Shown piece after piece: positions 18,985 to 27,431 of a stretch of DNA of 64,000 nt (positions are counted from its first letter, which is position 1; each line of letters opens with the position of its first letter). A model generated the notes under the pieces. The model ran no database searches and had not been told where the DNA came from. It saw only the letters and a list, made by a program, of their open reading frames with translations. Made by a program: the position numbers and the translations under genes. Origin of the DNA: Arenibacter arenosicollis (GTDB taxonomy: Bacteria > Bacteroidota > Bacteroidia > Flavobacteriales > Flavobacteriaceae); NCBI RefSeq assembly GCF_014397245.1, contig NZ_JACLHY010000005.1, forward strand, positions 165,162 to 229,161, written 5' to 3'.

Positions 18985-20175
18985 TTAGTTTACTATAATT
19001 TTTTGAATATTTTTCAAACCTTTTATTAAATAAGTATTCGGAGAATTCAATATGCTAAACACGGTTATATGATCAATATATTCCTGATTTTGATATAAAA
19101 AATTGTTTATGTACATTTTAACATGAGCTATTTTAGGATCGGAGATCTCAATCTTCTCAACCTCAGAGGAGATGGGTAGCTTTGGATTGTTATCTAAGGT
19201 TACTTTATACTCAATGTTTATTTTTTTTGAATATTTGGTAAGTCTTCTAAACTTCGAAATAATTTGCCCTTTTAAGATGTGCAAATTCCATTTCTTCAAT
19301 ATATTCACCAATTGGTATATTGTCTTAATTTTTAATATAAGCACTTTCGCCTTTAAGTGTGGTATAATGAAGGATGAATTATATAATACGTGTTTTTCAA
19401 AGTAGTATTCTGTATCTGTCCATTGTGATTTATATTCGTACTCCCCTTTTAAGAGATCAAACACGGTAAAATTGTTATCATAGCACCATTTAAGTTGAAC
19501 AATAATGTCCGTAAAACCTATATAAAATTTTCCGTAATCAATATCATAGGCGCGTATATACCCAAATATGGTTTTTCCATGGATAGGGTTAAAGCTAATA
19601 CTGATTGGTTTATCTCCGTCGTAAATGACAAATAAACAGGCTTCCTTTTTTAAAATTAACGGGTAGGCGATCTCGCGGTATACCTTCCATCTCACCAAGT
19701 CATCATTTACGGCCTGTTTTTGGTCAAACCTACGATTAATTAATTCAAGAAATTGATTGAACAGGCTCTCATATTCATCAATGTCTATTTCTCCATAATA
19801 GGATTTGTAGGTAATATTGAAACAATGCTCAAGACGTTTCTGATATGTTCTAAATTTGGATCTCCTGCTGCTGCTAAATGTTTTTAATAGATAATCGCTA
19901 TCGTCCTTATAGTTTTTCAGGTTGATTAAGCTTCCTTTAAAAGTATCTATTTTTTTTAAATGCCAACATGAACCCTTGCTTAATTCGGTGTTTAGGTACC
20001 CAGGAACATCACTTATAAGTAGAATATTTTTAGGGTCGGATATAGTAGAAGACCCATTTAGGAACTCAACTTGACCAGAAAGTATATTTGTAATTCTGGA
20101 ATAGAAATAATTTAAGTCCCTATTCTCCAAAAAAACAGTTAAGAAGTTTAGATTGGTCTTTTTATAATTATTCAT
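18985..20175 (-). CDS. GNAT-fold protein, CelD/BcsL-like, array copy 5
   Basis: Paralog of 396 aa. Landmarks: VPGYLNTEL, RRSKFRTYQKRLEHCFNI, SYYGEI, KEACLFVIYDGDKPIS, RAYDIDYGKFYIGF, KWC in place of EWC, and KGEYEYKSQW. The C-terminal segment reads INNFLYQNQEYI and TYLIKG. The Glu-to-Lys change before the conserved Trp-Cys and the altered signature loop are specific to this copy. It sits 15 bp from copy 4 and 64 bp from copy 6. Confidence 0.84.
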   Translation of the reverse strand: MNNYKKTNLNFLTVFLENRDLNYFYSRITNILSGQVEFLNGSSTISDPKNILLISDVPGYLNTELSKGSCWHLKKIDTFKGSLINLKNYKDDSDYLLKTFSSSRRSKFRTYQKRLEHCFNITYKSYYGEIDIDEYESLFNQFLELINRRFDQKQAVNDDLVRWKVYREIAYPLILKKEACLFVIYDGDKPISISFNPIHGKTIFGYIRAYDIDYGKFYIGFTDIIVQLKWCYDNNFTVFDLLKGEYEYKSQWTDTEYYFEKHVLYNSSFIIPHLKAKVLILKIKTIYQLVNILKKWNLHILKGQIISKFRRLTKYSKKINIEYKVTLDNNPKLPISSEVEKIEISDPKIAHVKMYINNFLYQNQEYIDHITVFSILNSPNTYLIKGLKNIQKIIVN

Positions 20176-20239
20176 TACCCTATCGAGTTCTATAATATAA
20201 TTTTATAATTGCGTAAAATGCTCAAATCCGTGTTGGATG

Positions 20240-21244
20240 TTAGGATTCATGCCAATTGAAATTGGATAATTGTTTAACCCGTCTTTTGAACAAAAATTTG
20301 TCCATCTGAAATCTCTTGCCAATTATATCCTTATCCCTTAGGTATTGTCTTAATCGTAATTCGTTTAATAATATGAGGGCTTTTATCCTTGTAAATAAAG
20401 ATTGAGAGTTATAAAACAAATGATGTTCATAATTGTAAATATGATTACACCATTTTAATTTATAATCTGTTTGTCCCATGGCCAAGTCAAAAATGGAAAA
20501 ATCATTTTTTTTACACCATTCAATATGCTTCAACATACTGATATCCCCCATGTTGTAATTGGAATAGTCTATATCATAAGTTTGAATATAACTGAATACG
20601 ATATCTTTTAAATGAAAATTTAAGGTCAGTGTAATAGGCTTTTTCCCGTCATAAATAACAAATAAGGATGCCCTTTTTTCCAGGATCATGGGATAGACCA
20701 AATCGTAATAATATTTCCAATGCAACAAGTTGTTATTGTACATTTTTTTTTCCAGAAACCTTTTTTCCAGCATGTCATAAAATTCAGATAAAAGAAAATC
20801 GTAATGCTCTTTAGTAATATCGCCGTAATGAAAGGTATAGGAAATATTATTGCTCCCCTCTAATTTTCGCTGTTTCGCAAATAAATTCTTTATATTTCTT
20901 TTGCTCAGCTGTTGCGCAAGATAGGCTTTGCTGTCATCGATATCTTTTAAATACACTAAATATCCTTGGTATTGGCGAACCATTTTACTTTTAAACCCTT
21001 GCTCTTCAGGTTCTATGAGCAAAGCCAAATAATCAGGTACATTAGACATGGTATATATGCCATTATTTTCTATTGAGCTTAACTCGGTTCTAGTCAATGA
21101 TATTTCGTTATTGCATAGTCTGTTCTCCATGTTTTCTGAATAGAATCTGGGTATACGGTTTTCGATGAAAATGTGGTATAAGAACCCCAATTTAGAAATT
21201 ACATTTTTTTTTTGTTTTGATTTTGGTCCAATTTTGGTATCCAT
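20240..21244 (-). CDS. GNAT-fold protein, CelD/BcsL-like, array copy 6 (short, lacks C-terminal segment)
   Basis: Paralog with a complete GNAT core (HYGDI, KRASLFVIYDG, QTYDIDYSNYNMGD, EWC, AMGQTDYKLKW, IYNYEHHLFY). It stops soon after the core, ending RRVKQLSNFNWHES, and has no counterpart of the YDFLY / YIIKG segment found in the other six. Only 64 bp separate its stop from copy 5, so the missing piece is not hidden in a shifted frame downstream. I choose ATG 21244 (334 aa), preceded by an A-rich AACTAAATAAA. The frame stays open to ATG 21295, which would add 17 residues. It is either a degenerate or a naturally minimal copy. Confidence 0.8.
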   Translation of the reverse strand: MDTKIGPKSKQKKNVISKLGFLYHIFIENRIPRFYSENMENRLCNNEISLTRTELSSIENNGIYTMSNVPDYLALLIEPEEQGFKSKMVRQYQGYLVYLKDIDDSKAYLAQQLSKRNIKNLFAKQRKLEGSNNISYTFHYGDITKEHYDFLLSEFYDMLEKRFLEKKMYNNNLLHWKYYYDLVYPMILEKRASLFVIYDGKKPITLTLNFHLKDIVFSYIQTYDIDYSNYNMGDISMLKHIEWCKKNDFSIFDLAMGQTDYKLKWCNHIYNYEHHLFYNSQSLFTRIKALILLNELRLRQYLRDKDIIGKRFQMDKFLFKRRVKQLSNFNWHES

Positions 21245-21460
21245 TTTATTTAGTTTTTGACCATTTCCCATCCAGATATTCCTTTTAGAAAACACCCCAG
21301 GTTTTAAGGGTTTAAGAAAGGCTTAGAATAGAACGTTGCTTATGTGGGTAAAGTTGTGATATTTCCTTGTTATATTTATATAGAAATAATTAAGGCGTTA
21401 CTTTCTCGAAAGAATAAAAGCGAAAATTATAGAAGGAATCATATAAACCATTATTATGTT

Positions 21461-22708
21461 TTAACGTTCAAGTTGCACTTTTGTTGTGACATCCCTACCT
21501 TGAAATATATAGGTTTTTTCACTATTTAGTATCTTATAAACCCTTATGTTACTGATGGATTCATTATTGATATATAAATATTCGAACAAAGCTTTTTTTA
21601 GATAGTCGTTTCGTGACTCCAATATGGAGATTTCCTTTAATTGAAATTCGGTATAAGGCTTTGATAATTCTTGCAAGTTAAATCCTAAAGGAATATTCTT
21701 TTTAATGGATCTATTCTTTACTAAAAAATAAAATTCATGAAACCTTTCATTGAGTTTCTTATCACGTAAAAATTGTTTTGCTATAAAGTATTTTTTAATG
21801 GTAAAAGCAATGGCCTTGGGAAGTAAGGCTTTTTTGTTATAAATAAGGTGGTAGTCAAATTTATATTCCAGATTACACCATCTTTTTTTGTAATCAAAAT
21901 ATCCTTTCGAAAAATCCAGTTTGTCAAATTTGTTTTCCAAACACCATTCTATCAATTTCAAGATATTTACGGAACCTAAACTAAATTTTGAGTAATCTAT
22001 ATCAAAAACAGTAATGGCATCTATTAAGGTGTTGTTATGTATATAATTCAGGGTTACCGCAATAATTTGATCCCCGTTGTAGGTCACAAATAAGGCGGCA
22101 TTATTCTCCAAAATCATGGGGTAGGTTACCTCCTTATAAAAGGTCCACTCCTTTGGGTCCAAATTATTATTGGTTGTTTCCTTTTGTAAAAATCTTTTCC
22201 GTAATAAGTTCTCAAATTGATCAAAAATGGTATTGTACTCCCTTTCGCTAATCTGCCCATAGAACATCTTGTATTTAATATTGAAACAAGATTCTAATTT
22301 TTTTTTAAATTTATTTAGCTTGTACCTACTGCTTTTGCTAAAGGTTTCGACCATAAAATTGTTCAGATCTGTGAAAAGTTTCAAGTCAATTAAAAAACCA
22401 GGGTACTGGGTAATTCTAGCTATTGTAAATTTTCGGTTTGGTAAACCATGATTTATTGTAAAATAATCGGGGACATCATAAATAAGCAGAACCTTATTTT
22501 TTATAACGCCAGTTATTTCTTCCGTTTCCAAAGTATATGTTATCCCCTTGGTCAAATTTCTACCAACATTAATATAAATGGGAAAAAGTGGATACTTATA
22601 AAAGGAGGTTCCATTCAAAAAAGAAAAGGAAATTTCATGGCCTTTTAAATGGAAATGTTTAAGCCACGTATTGGTATACGTTTTCGAAGAAAACGGACTA
22701 CTATTCAT
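21461..22708 (-). CDS. GNAT-fold protein, CelD/BcsL-like, array copy 7
   Basis: Paralog of about 415 aa, the first of the array to be transcribed. Landmarks: VPDYFTI, SRYKLNKFKKKLESCF, KMFYGQI, NNAALFVTYNGDQ, TVFDIDYSKFSLGS, EWC, KGYFDYKKRW and a C-terminal segment with LFEYLYINNESI and TYIFQG. I choose ATG 22708, 10 bp after the FemAB-like stop; an in-frame ATG at 22777 would overlap that gene by 59 bp. A 216-bp gap to copy 6 is the longest inside the run of copies 2-7 and holds no supportable gene. Confidence 0.84.
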   Translation of the reverse strand: MNSSPFSSKTYTNTWLKHFHLKGHEISFSFLNGTSFYKYPLFPIYINVGRNLTKGITYTLETEEITGVIKNKVLLIYDVPDYFTINHGLPNRKFTIARITQYPGFLIDLKLFTDLNNFMVETFSKSSRYKLNKFKKKLESCFNIKYKMFYGQISEREYNTIFDQFENLLRKRFLQKETTNNNLDPKEWTFYKEVTYPMILENNAALFVTYNGDQIIAVTLNYIHNNTLIDAITVFDIDYSKFSLGSVNILKLIEWCLENKFDKLDFSKGYFDYKKRWCNLEYKFDYHLIYNKKALLPKAIAFTIKKYFIAKQFLRDKKLNERFHEFYFLVKNRSIKKNIPLGFNLQELSKPYTEFQLKEISILESRNDYLKKALFEYLYINNESISNIRVYKILNSEKTYIFQGRDVTTKVQLER

Positions 22709-22718
22709 ATTATTATAT

Positions 22719-23759
22719 TTAAACCTTACAGCGGTAACAAGGAAAGAAATAGGTGCAATCTTTTTTGAATTTATCACAATTTGGCTTCATTTTTTCAACA
22801 ATCAAAGCTTCATATTTTACTATATCGCTTATACATTTCCAAGTGGTAAAGTTCTTAAAGTCTTGGGAGAAACTAGATTTAAAATGAAATAGGGAATCCT
22901 CTTTACTGCCTACACCTCCGCCAAGATTAAGGAATTTACAGTTTTCGTTGCTGGCAATAATTCTCATTTCATCGATCAATAATTTTACGGGAAAAAGATC
23001 TAAATATGAGATGTCGGATCCAGATAAGTGATATTGGACTATTTTATTGGTCTCAATGAACATGGCACCGGCAATAATCCTGTGAGTTTCCTTTTCAATG
23101 GCCAAAAGTATCCTTGTATTAAAATCTTCTGAATCTAAAAGTTGAAAAAAATATTCATGGTCAAAAAAATAGTCTTTTTTTGCATTTACCCGTGTCATAT
23201 TGGCATAATACAAATTAATGTATTCCAATACTTCATCCTTGGTTTTTGCAGTTTTTACATAGCATTCCCTACGAGCTTTGTTAATGTGGGTTCTTAATCT
23301 TTTTTGATATGATTTTTTTTGATTCTCTAATTTTTCGGTAACATCTATATTTACAATATGGCTCATGGATGATATTTCACCAAAATTTTGCAAACATATT
23401 ACCTGGTTAGGGATAAAAGGATTTAGCCTGGAAAAGACTGAAATAATATTGTTATCCATTAAATATTCCTTAAATTCTATTAAGAAATTGGAATTGTTGT
23501 AATTAGGGTCTATGTTTCTAGTAATTGGCCCCACATATCCGTATACCGATGTAAAATCCTGAAAATTGGAATCTGCTACCTCTCTTAGTAATAAGGGAAT
23601 GGCAATTATCTTATCATTTTCAGAATATTTAATTAAAACGGCATGCTCATCTTCTTTTTTGGATATGTGATGATAATCGTAGGTATGATAAAAATCGTAG
23701 ACATCTACCATTTTTAGTACAGCATCCCATTGTTCCTTATTTCTAATGATATCAATCAC
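22719..23759 (-). CDS. FemAB-like / BioF2-type GNAT protein 1, Cys-rich tail
   Basis: A 346-aa protein of the FemAB/BioF2-like aminoacyl- or acyl-transferase group, clearly paralogous to the gene at 24660-25676. Shared blocks include YDFYHTYDYHHISK, TSVYGYVGP, IISVFSRLNP, the basic HINKARR segment, IAGAMF, IQYHLSG and LNLGGGVGSKEDSLFHFKSSFS. FemAB proteins use aminoacyl-tRNA to extend peptides, while other members act in polysaccharide or lipid modification; the donor cannot be told here. The C-terminus is rich in cysteine (CTYFFPCYRCKV), and the same position in the sister gene has FFPAYRANN. Confidence 0.85.
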   Translation of the reverse strand: MIDIIRNKEQWDAVLKMVDVYDFYHTYDYHHISKKEDEHAVLIKYSENDKIIAIPLLLREVADSNFQDFTSVYGYVGPITRNIDPNYNNSNFLIEFKEYLMDNNIISVFSRLNPFIPNQVICLQNFGEISSMSHIVNIDVTEKLENQKKSYQKRLRTHINKARRECYVKTAKTKDEVLEYINLYYANMTRVNAKKDYFFDHEYFFQLLDSEDFNTRILLAIEKETHRIIAGAMFIETNKIVQYHLSGSDISYLDLFPVKLLIDEMRIIASNENCKFLNLGGGVGSKEDSLFHFKSSFSQDFKNFTTWKCISDIVKYEALIVEKMKPNCDKFKKDCTYFFPCYRCKV

Positions 23760-23809
23760 TTATCTGAGTATTTTTAATCCATTAATTTATAGTTGTCAAA
23801 TAGTGTTTG

Positions 23810-24640
23810 TTATTTCTTAAAAACCGACGTGAAATCCAATTTGGTTAAGCCAAATTCCTTACGAAGCCTTTCGGTAACAAGTTTTACCCTATACTTCATA
23901 AGTTTTCGGATAATATTTTCGTAGAAATCCTTGGTCAGAAAATTATAGGAGTTCATTTTTTTTACTGCCTCTGGGGTACTACAATAATTTTCCGTATTCC
24001 CGATACTGTAAATGGCCCCAGGAAATGGTAAAGGTTGCATTTTTTCACCAGTACTCAGTTCGGTAAAATCATGATTAAAGAGTGGGTATGGCTTATCTTG
24101 TAACAACTGATTTACGTATTCCGATTTTATAACTATACAGGTTCCACATAGTACATTAAACGTATTTTTGTTAAGGAATATTATATTACTGCCTTCGTTA
24201 TAAATAAATCCTTTTTTAAAGAACCATCCAGGAACATCACTACTGTCGCCTTCTACGAATTGTACAATATTGCTACTAATACAGTCATCAGCATCCACTA
24301 CCATATAATGTGATGCTTTATATTTTTTAGAATACTCGACCCCGAACATTATTTTTTTCGCTTTGTCGGCTTCCTTGGCAGCATTTCTGTAGTTAAGTGG
24401 ATCATCGGACTGAAGTTTTTGTATATTTTCAGGAGTAGGGGGGGCAAAATCCACCTGGATGAATTCCAGTGAGGGATGCTGATAATTAAGTTCTGGGATT
24501 TCATGGCATACGGCTACTACCTTGAAATTGTCATTAGTCTGTTGGCAAATAGATTTCATGGTCCTTTCCACTAAGATGGAAAACACTTCCCAATTTGAGG
24601 AAATCTGGGCACTTTTAATTGGTACAATAAAAATGATCAT
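23810..24640 (-). CDS. GT-A fold glycosyltransferase (GT2-like)
   Basis: A 276-aa glycosyltransferase-like protein. A Rossmann-type N-terminus (IIFIVPIKSAQIS, then FKVVAVCHE) leads to a DADD motif (VVDADDC, near residue 117) that would bind the metal and nucleotide-sugar donor. The later part has FNHDF and ends in a basic region. It is placed exactly between the two FemAB-like genes (50 and 19 bp spacing), so the three probably act on the same sugar or on consecutive steps. Donor sugar unknown. Confidence 0.8.
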   Translation of the reverse strand: MIIFIVPIKSAQISSNWEVFSILVERTMKSICQQTNDNFKVVAVCHEIPELNYQHPSLEFIQVDFAPPTPENIQKLQSDDPLNYRNAAKEADKAKKIMFGVEYSKKYKASHYMVVDADDCISSNIVQFVEGDSSDVPGWFFKKGFIYNEGSNIIFLNKNTFNVLCGTCIVIKSEYVNQLLQDKPYPLFNHDFTELSTGEKMQPLPFPGAIYSIGNTENYCSTPEAVKKMNSYNFLTKDFYENIIRKLMKYRVKLVTERLRKEFGLTKLDFTSVFKK

Positions 24641-24659
24641 TTAGGTATTTTTTAGATTC

Positions 24660-25676
24660 TTAATTATTAGCTCTATAAGCTGGAAAAAAGTCGGTTTCAG
24701 TTATATTGGCATCTTTCTGTAGTTGGCTATAAATATTTTCGTCCACTATTACCTTCCAAACGCTAAACAGTTTTATGTCATTGGAAAAGGAGGACTTAAA
24801 ATTAAATAGAGCATCTTCTTTGCTGTGATAGCCTCCTCCAAGATTAAAATAAGTATATTTTTCTTCGGTACCAAGAAGCCGCATTTCGTCCAACAATAAC
24901 CGAGCGGGCGCAATGTTTAGATACTCGGTTTTGGTACCGGAAAGGTGATATTGAATTATATTATTCGTTTTCACGAACATGGACCCGGCAATCACATTAT
25001 TACTTTCGTTATGTATTGCCAAAAGAATATCTGTCTTAAAACCATTACATTTTAAAAAATTAAAAAAATAATCCTCGTTAAAAAAGTAGGAAGTATTGGC
25101 GTCCAACTTCCTCATGGTCTCCAAATAGATATCTATAAAACTCTTAATATCCTCTGAACGGTCCGCTTTCCTCACGGTACATAATCGTCTGGCCTTGTTA
25201 ATTCTGCTACGGGTATCTCTTCTGTAAGCTGATCGTTGCTGGTCCAAACTTTGGGTAAGATCTATGTTCACTATATTCCCGATCGACTTAACCTCACCTA
25301 AACCGGACAATATTTCCAACTGTTGTGGGATATACGGATTAAGCCTTGAAAATACGGAAATGATGTTGTTGCTTTTAAAATACTCGTTAAGATAACTTTG
25401 ATACTCTTTAAAATCTCTGTTATCTGCCGTATTGTTGCTTAAAGGGCCAACATATCCATAGACAGAAGTGGCGTCAAAATAATCTGTATGACGTATTTGG
25501 CGGATCAAAAGCGGAAGCGCTATGGTATTATTATTTTTGGTATATACCAAAAGCACTGGGTTATCCCCTTCATTTTTGGATAAGTGATGATAGTCATATG
25601 TATGGTAAAAGTCAAAGACACCTAGCTGGTCCAGTACTTTTTCCCAATCGTTCTTCTCTGTAATAATATTTAGCAT
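24660..25676 (-). CDS. FemAB-like / BioF2-type GNAT protein 2
   Basis: A 338-aa paralog of the gene at 22719-23759 with the same block order: FYHTYDYHHLSK, TSVYGYVGPLS, IISVFSRLNPYIP, the basic RSRINKARR segment, VIAGSMF, IQYHLSGT and FNLGGGYHSKEDALFNFKSSFS. It lacks the cysteine-rich tail of its sister, ending FFPAYRANN. The high similarity and the glycosyltransferase between them suggest a duplication with divergence of substrate. A glycosyltransferase gene ends 13 bp upstream. Confidence 0.85.
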   Translation of the reverse strand: MLNIITEKNDWEKVLDQLGVFDFYHTYDYHHLSKNEGDNPVLLVYTKNNNTIALPLLIRQIRHTDYFDATSVYGYVGPLSNNTADNRDFKEYQSYLNEYFKSNNIISVFSRLNPYIPQQLEILSGLGEVKSIGNIVNIDLTQSLDQQRSAYRRDTRSRINKARRLCTVRKADRSEDIKSFIDIYLETMRKLDANTSYFFNEDYFFNFLKCNGFKTDILLAIHNESNNVIAGSMFVKTNNIIQYHLSGTKTEYLNIAPARLLLDEMRLLGTEEKYTYFNLGGGYHSKEDALFNFKSSFSNDIKLFSVWKVIVDENIYSQLQKDANITETDFFPAYRANN

Positions 25677-25689
25677 GTATCCAAATATG

Positions 25690-26808
25690 TTAAATCATTT
25701 TATTATAAATGCTTAAGGTCTTTTTTGTCATGGCCTCAATTGTGAAATTTTCCAATGCTTTGAACTTTCCATTTGCTGCAATGGTTTCCCTTAGTTCCTT
25801 ATTTTCTATTACGTTTAAAAGAATTTCCGCTAATTCTATGGCATTGCCGTTGGCAAAGATATACCCATCTTTTCCATCATCAATCTGGTCCAAAGCTCCA
25901 TTGGTGTCGGTTCTAATCGTGCAACAATTGCTCATCATAGCTTCTATGGATACCAAGCCAAAAGCTTCGGATTTGGAGGGAAGCACAAAAATTTGGAACA
26001 GTTCGTAGAATGGTTTCGGGTCTTGAAAAGGCACTATACTAATGGAATTTCGTAAAACTGAACTGTCAATAATTTCTTTTAACCATATTTTATCGGATTC
26101 AAACCAATAGTCTCCCAAAAACACCAAATGTACATTATCAGCTGTTATTTTGGGAATGTATTTTTCCACAGCGGTAATTAGAACATCCAGTCCTTTTTCC
26201 TTGGTTATCCTGCCTACAAAGCCTATAACTATTTTATTCCCTGGAATATTGTATTTATTTTTTAAAAGGGATAACTCTTTTTCGGGAGTTATTTCCGCAA
26301 ATCTCCTTGAAACCCCATGACATATTACGGAAACACGATCTGGTTTGGCTCCTAATGTCTTAATCGCATACTCTTTGGATTCCCGACTGATGGCGATTAA
26401 TTCGGTTGGATTTTTATATTTAAGGTTTTTCACCAATTGCACATTATGAACTGTGGTTATAAATGGCCTATTTAACAACCATGGTAAAAAGGTCATATAT
26501 GGGGACTGGGAATGGATTATATCTGGCTTAAGTTCCTGTATCCATTTTAAAATCTGATATATGGCCACTATTGAAGTTAGAATCTTACTTAGAATATTGC
26601 CCTTAGGGGTATTAAAAGTTCTAATTTCTGTCCCAATATTTTTAAAGTCATTTTCAATTTTAACCAAGTAATCATTGTCGCCGTCCGTTATTCCACCAGT
26701 AATCATCAACAATTGATGACCCTGGTCAACTAAACCCTGTGCCAGGTCCAGTGTATTAAGGGTTACACCACTTTTTTCAATTCTACTAAGTAAAAAAAGA
26801 ATTTTCAA
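25690..26808 (-). CDS. GT4 family glycosyltransferase
   Basis: A 372-aa retaining glycosyltransferase with GT-B fold. The N-terminal acceptor domain contains SGVTLNTLDLAQGL and SQSPYMTFLPW. The C-terminal donor domain has IGFVGRITKEKGLDVLI and the EX7E motif in PSKSEAFGLVSIEAMM. The cytosolic role is adding one sugar to the lipid-linked repeat unit. It follows the formyltransferase in the same run with 11 bp spacing. Sugar specificity cannot be read from the sequence. Confidence 0.9.
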   Translation of the reverse strand: MKILFLLSRIEKSGVTLNTLDLAQGLVDQGHQLLMITGGITDGDNDYLVKIENDFKNIGTEIRTFNTPKGNILSKILTSIVAIYQILKWIQELKPDIIHSQSPYMTFLPWLLNRPFITTVHNVQLVKNLKYKNPTELIAISRESKEYAIKTLGAKPDRVSVICHGVSRRFAEITPEKELSLLKNKYNIPGNKIVIGFVGRITKEKGLDVLITAVEKYIPKITADNVHLVFLGDYWFESDKIWLKEIIDSSVLRNSISIVPFQDPKPFYELFQIFVLPSKSEAFGLVSIEAMMSNCCTIRTDTNGALDQIDDGKDGYIFANGNAIELAEILLNVIENKELRETIAANGKFKALENFTIEAMTKKTLSIYNKMI

Positions 26809-26819
26809 GCTAGTTATGA

Positions 26820-27431
26820 TTATTTCTGATTATTGATCTTAAAGTATTTTTTTTCTATCAGTGCAATAGTATCAAGGACTATTTTTTTTCCTTTTTTACC
26901 AAATTTTGGATAAATTGATTCAAAAGTGTCTTTTTCCTTAATTTTAACCACCTCTTGGCATAATATTGTTCCCCTGTCTACTTCCTCATCAATGATATGG
27001 GTTGTAAGCCCAGAAACACGTACACCATAATCCAGTGCCTCTTGAATTGCTGTATGGGTTCCTAGAAAGCTGGGAAATAGTGATGGGTGAATATTAATTA
27101 TTCGGTTTGGAAAGGCATTTAAAAGTTCTTTTTTAATAACATATTTAAAACTTAATAACAATACATAATCTATTTTGAAATATTTTAGTTCATCAAGTAA
27201 CCTTCTTTGGTATGCCTCTCTACTATCATAGTCCTTTCTTAATATTCGCTGGGTTTTAATTCCCACTAGTTTTGCAGCATCTGCTGCGCCACATGGTTCA
27301 GTTTCGTAAATAAGGAGTTTAATGTGGGAACGTTCTAGCTCACCGTGGGAATACGCCATAATTACGTCTTTGGCATTTCTACCCCATCTGGAGACCATTA
27401 TGGCCCAGTTAAGTGTTTCTACGGTATTCAT
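26820..27431 (-). CDS. PurN/Fmt-like formyltransferase, probably sugar-modifying
   Basis: A 203-aa protein with the formyltransferase core. The catalytic triad of 10-formyl-THF enzymes is visible: Asn113 and His115 in INIHPSLFP, and Asp148 in HIIDEEVDRG. It lacks the C-terminal tRNA-binding domain of Fmt. The N-terminus (IMVSRWGRNA) is only loosely like the PurN nucleotide loop. It overlaps the PglC-type gene by 23 bp, so it is translationally linked to sugar-phosphate transfer rather than to purine synthesis. N-formylation of a 4-amino sugar is my inference; a PurN role cannot be excluded. Confidence 0.78.
   Translation of the reverse strand: MNTVETLNWAIMVSRWGRNAKDVIMAYSHGELERSHIKLLIYETEPCGAADAAKLVGIKTQRILRKDYDSREAYQRRLLDELKYFKIDYVLLLSFKYVIKKELLNAFPNRIINIHPSLFPSFLGTHTAIQEALDYGVRVSGLTTHIIDEEVDRGTILCQEVVKIKEKDTFESIYPKFGKKGKKIVLDTIALIEKKYFKINNQK

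Noticed and set aside
20240..21244. Frameshift in GNAT copy 6 as the cause of its short C-terminus
   Set aside because: Only 64 bp separate its stop from the next gene, too little to hold the missing segment in another frame.
12838..22708. CRISPR array or other direct-repeat locus in the region of repeated genes
   Set aside because: The similarity is between diverged proteins; no short regularly spaced DNA repeats are present.
26820..27431. Methionyl-tRNA formyltransferase (fmt)
   Set aside because: The protein is about 100 residues too short and lacks the C-terminal tRNA-binding domain; the context is polysaccharide synthesis.
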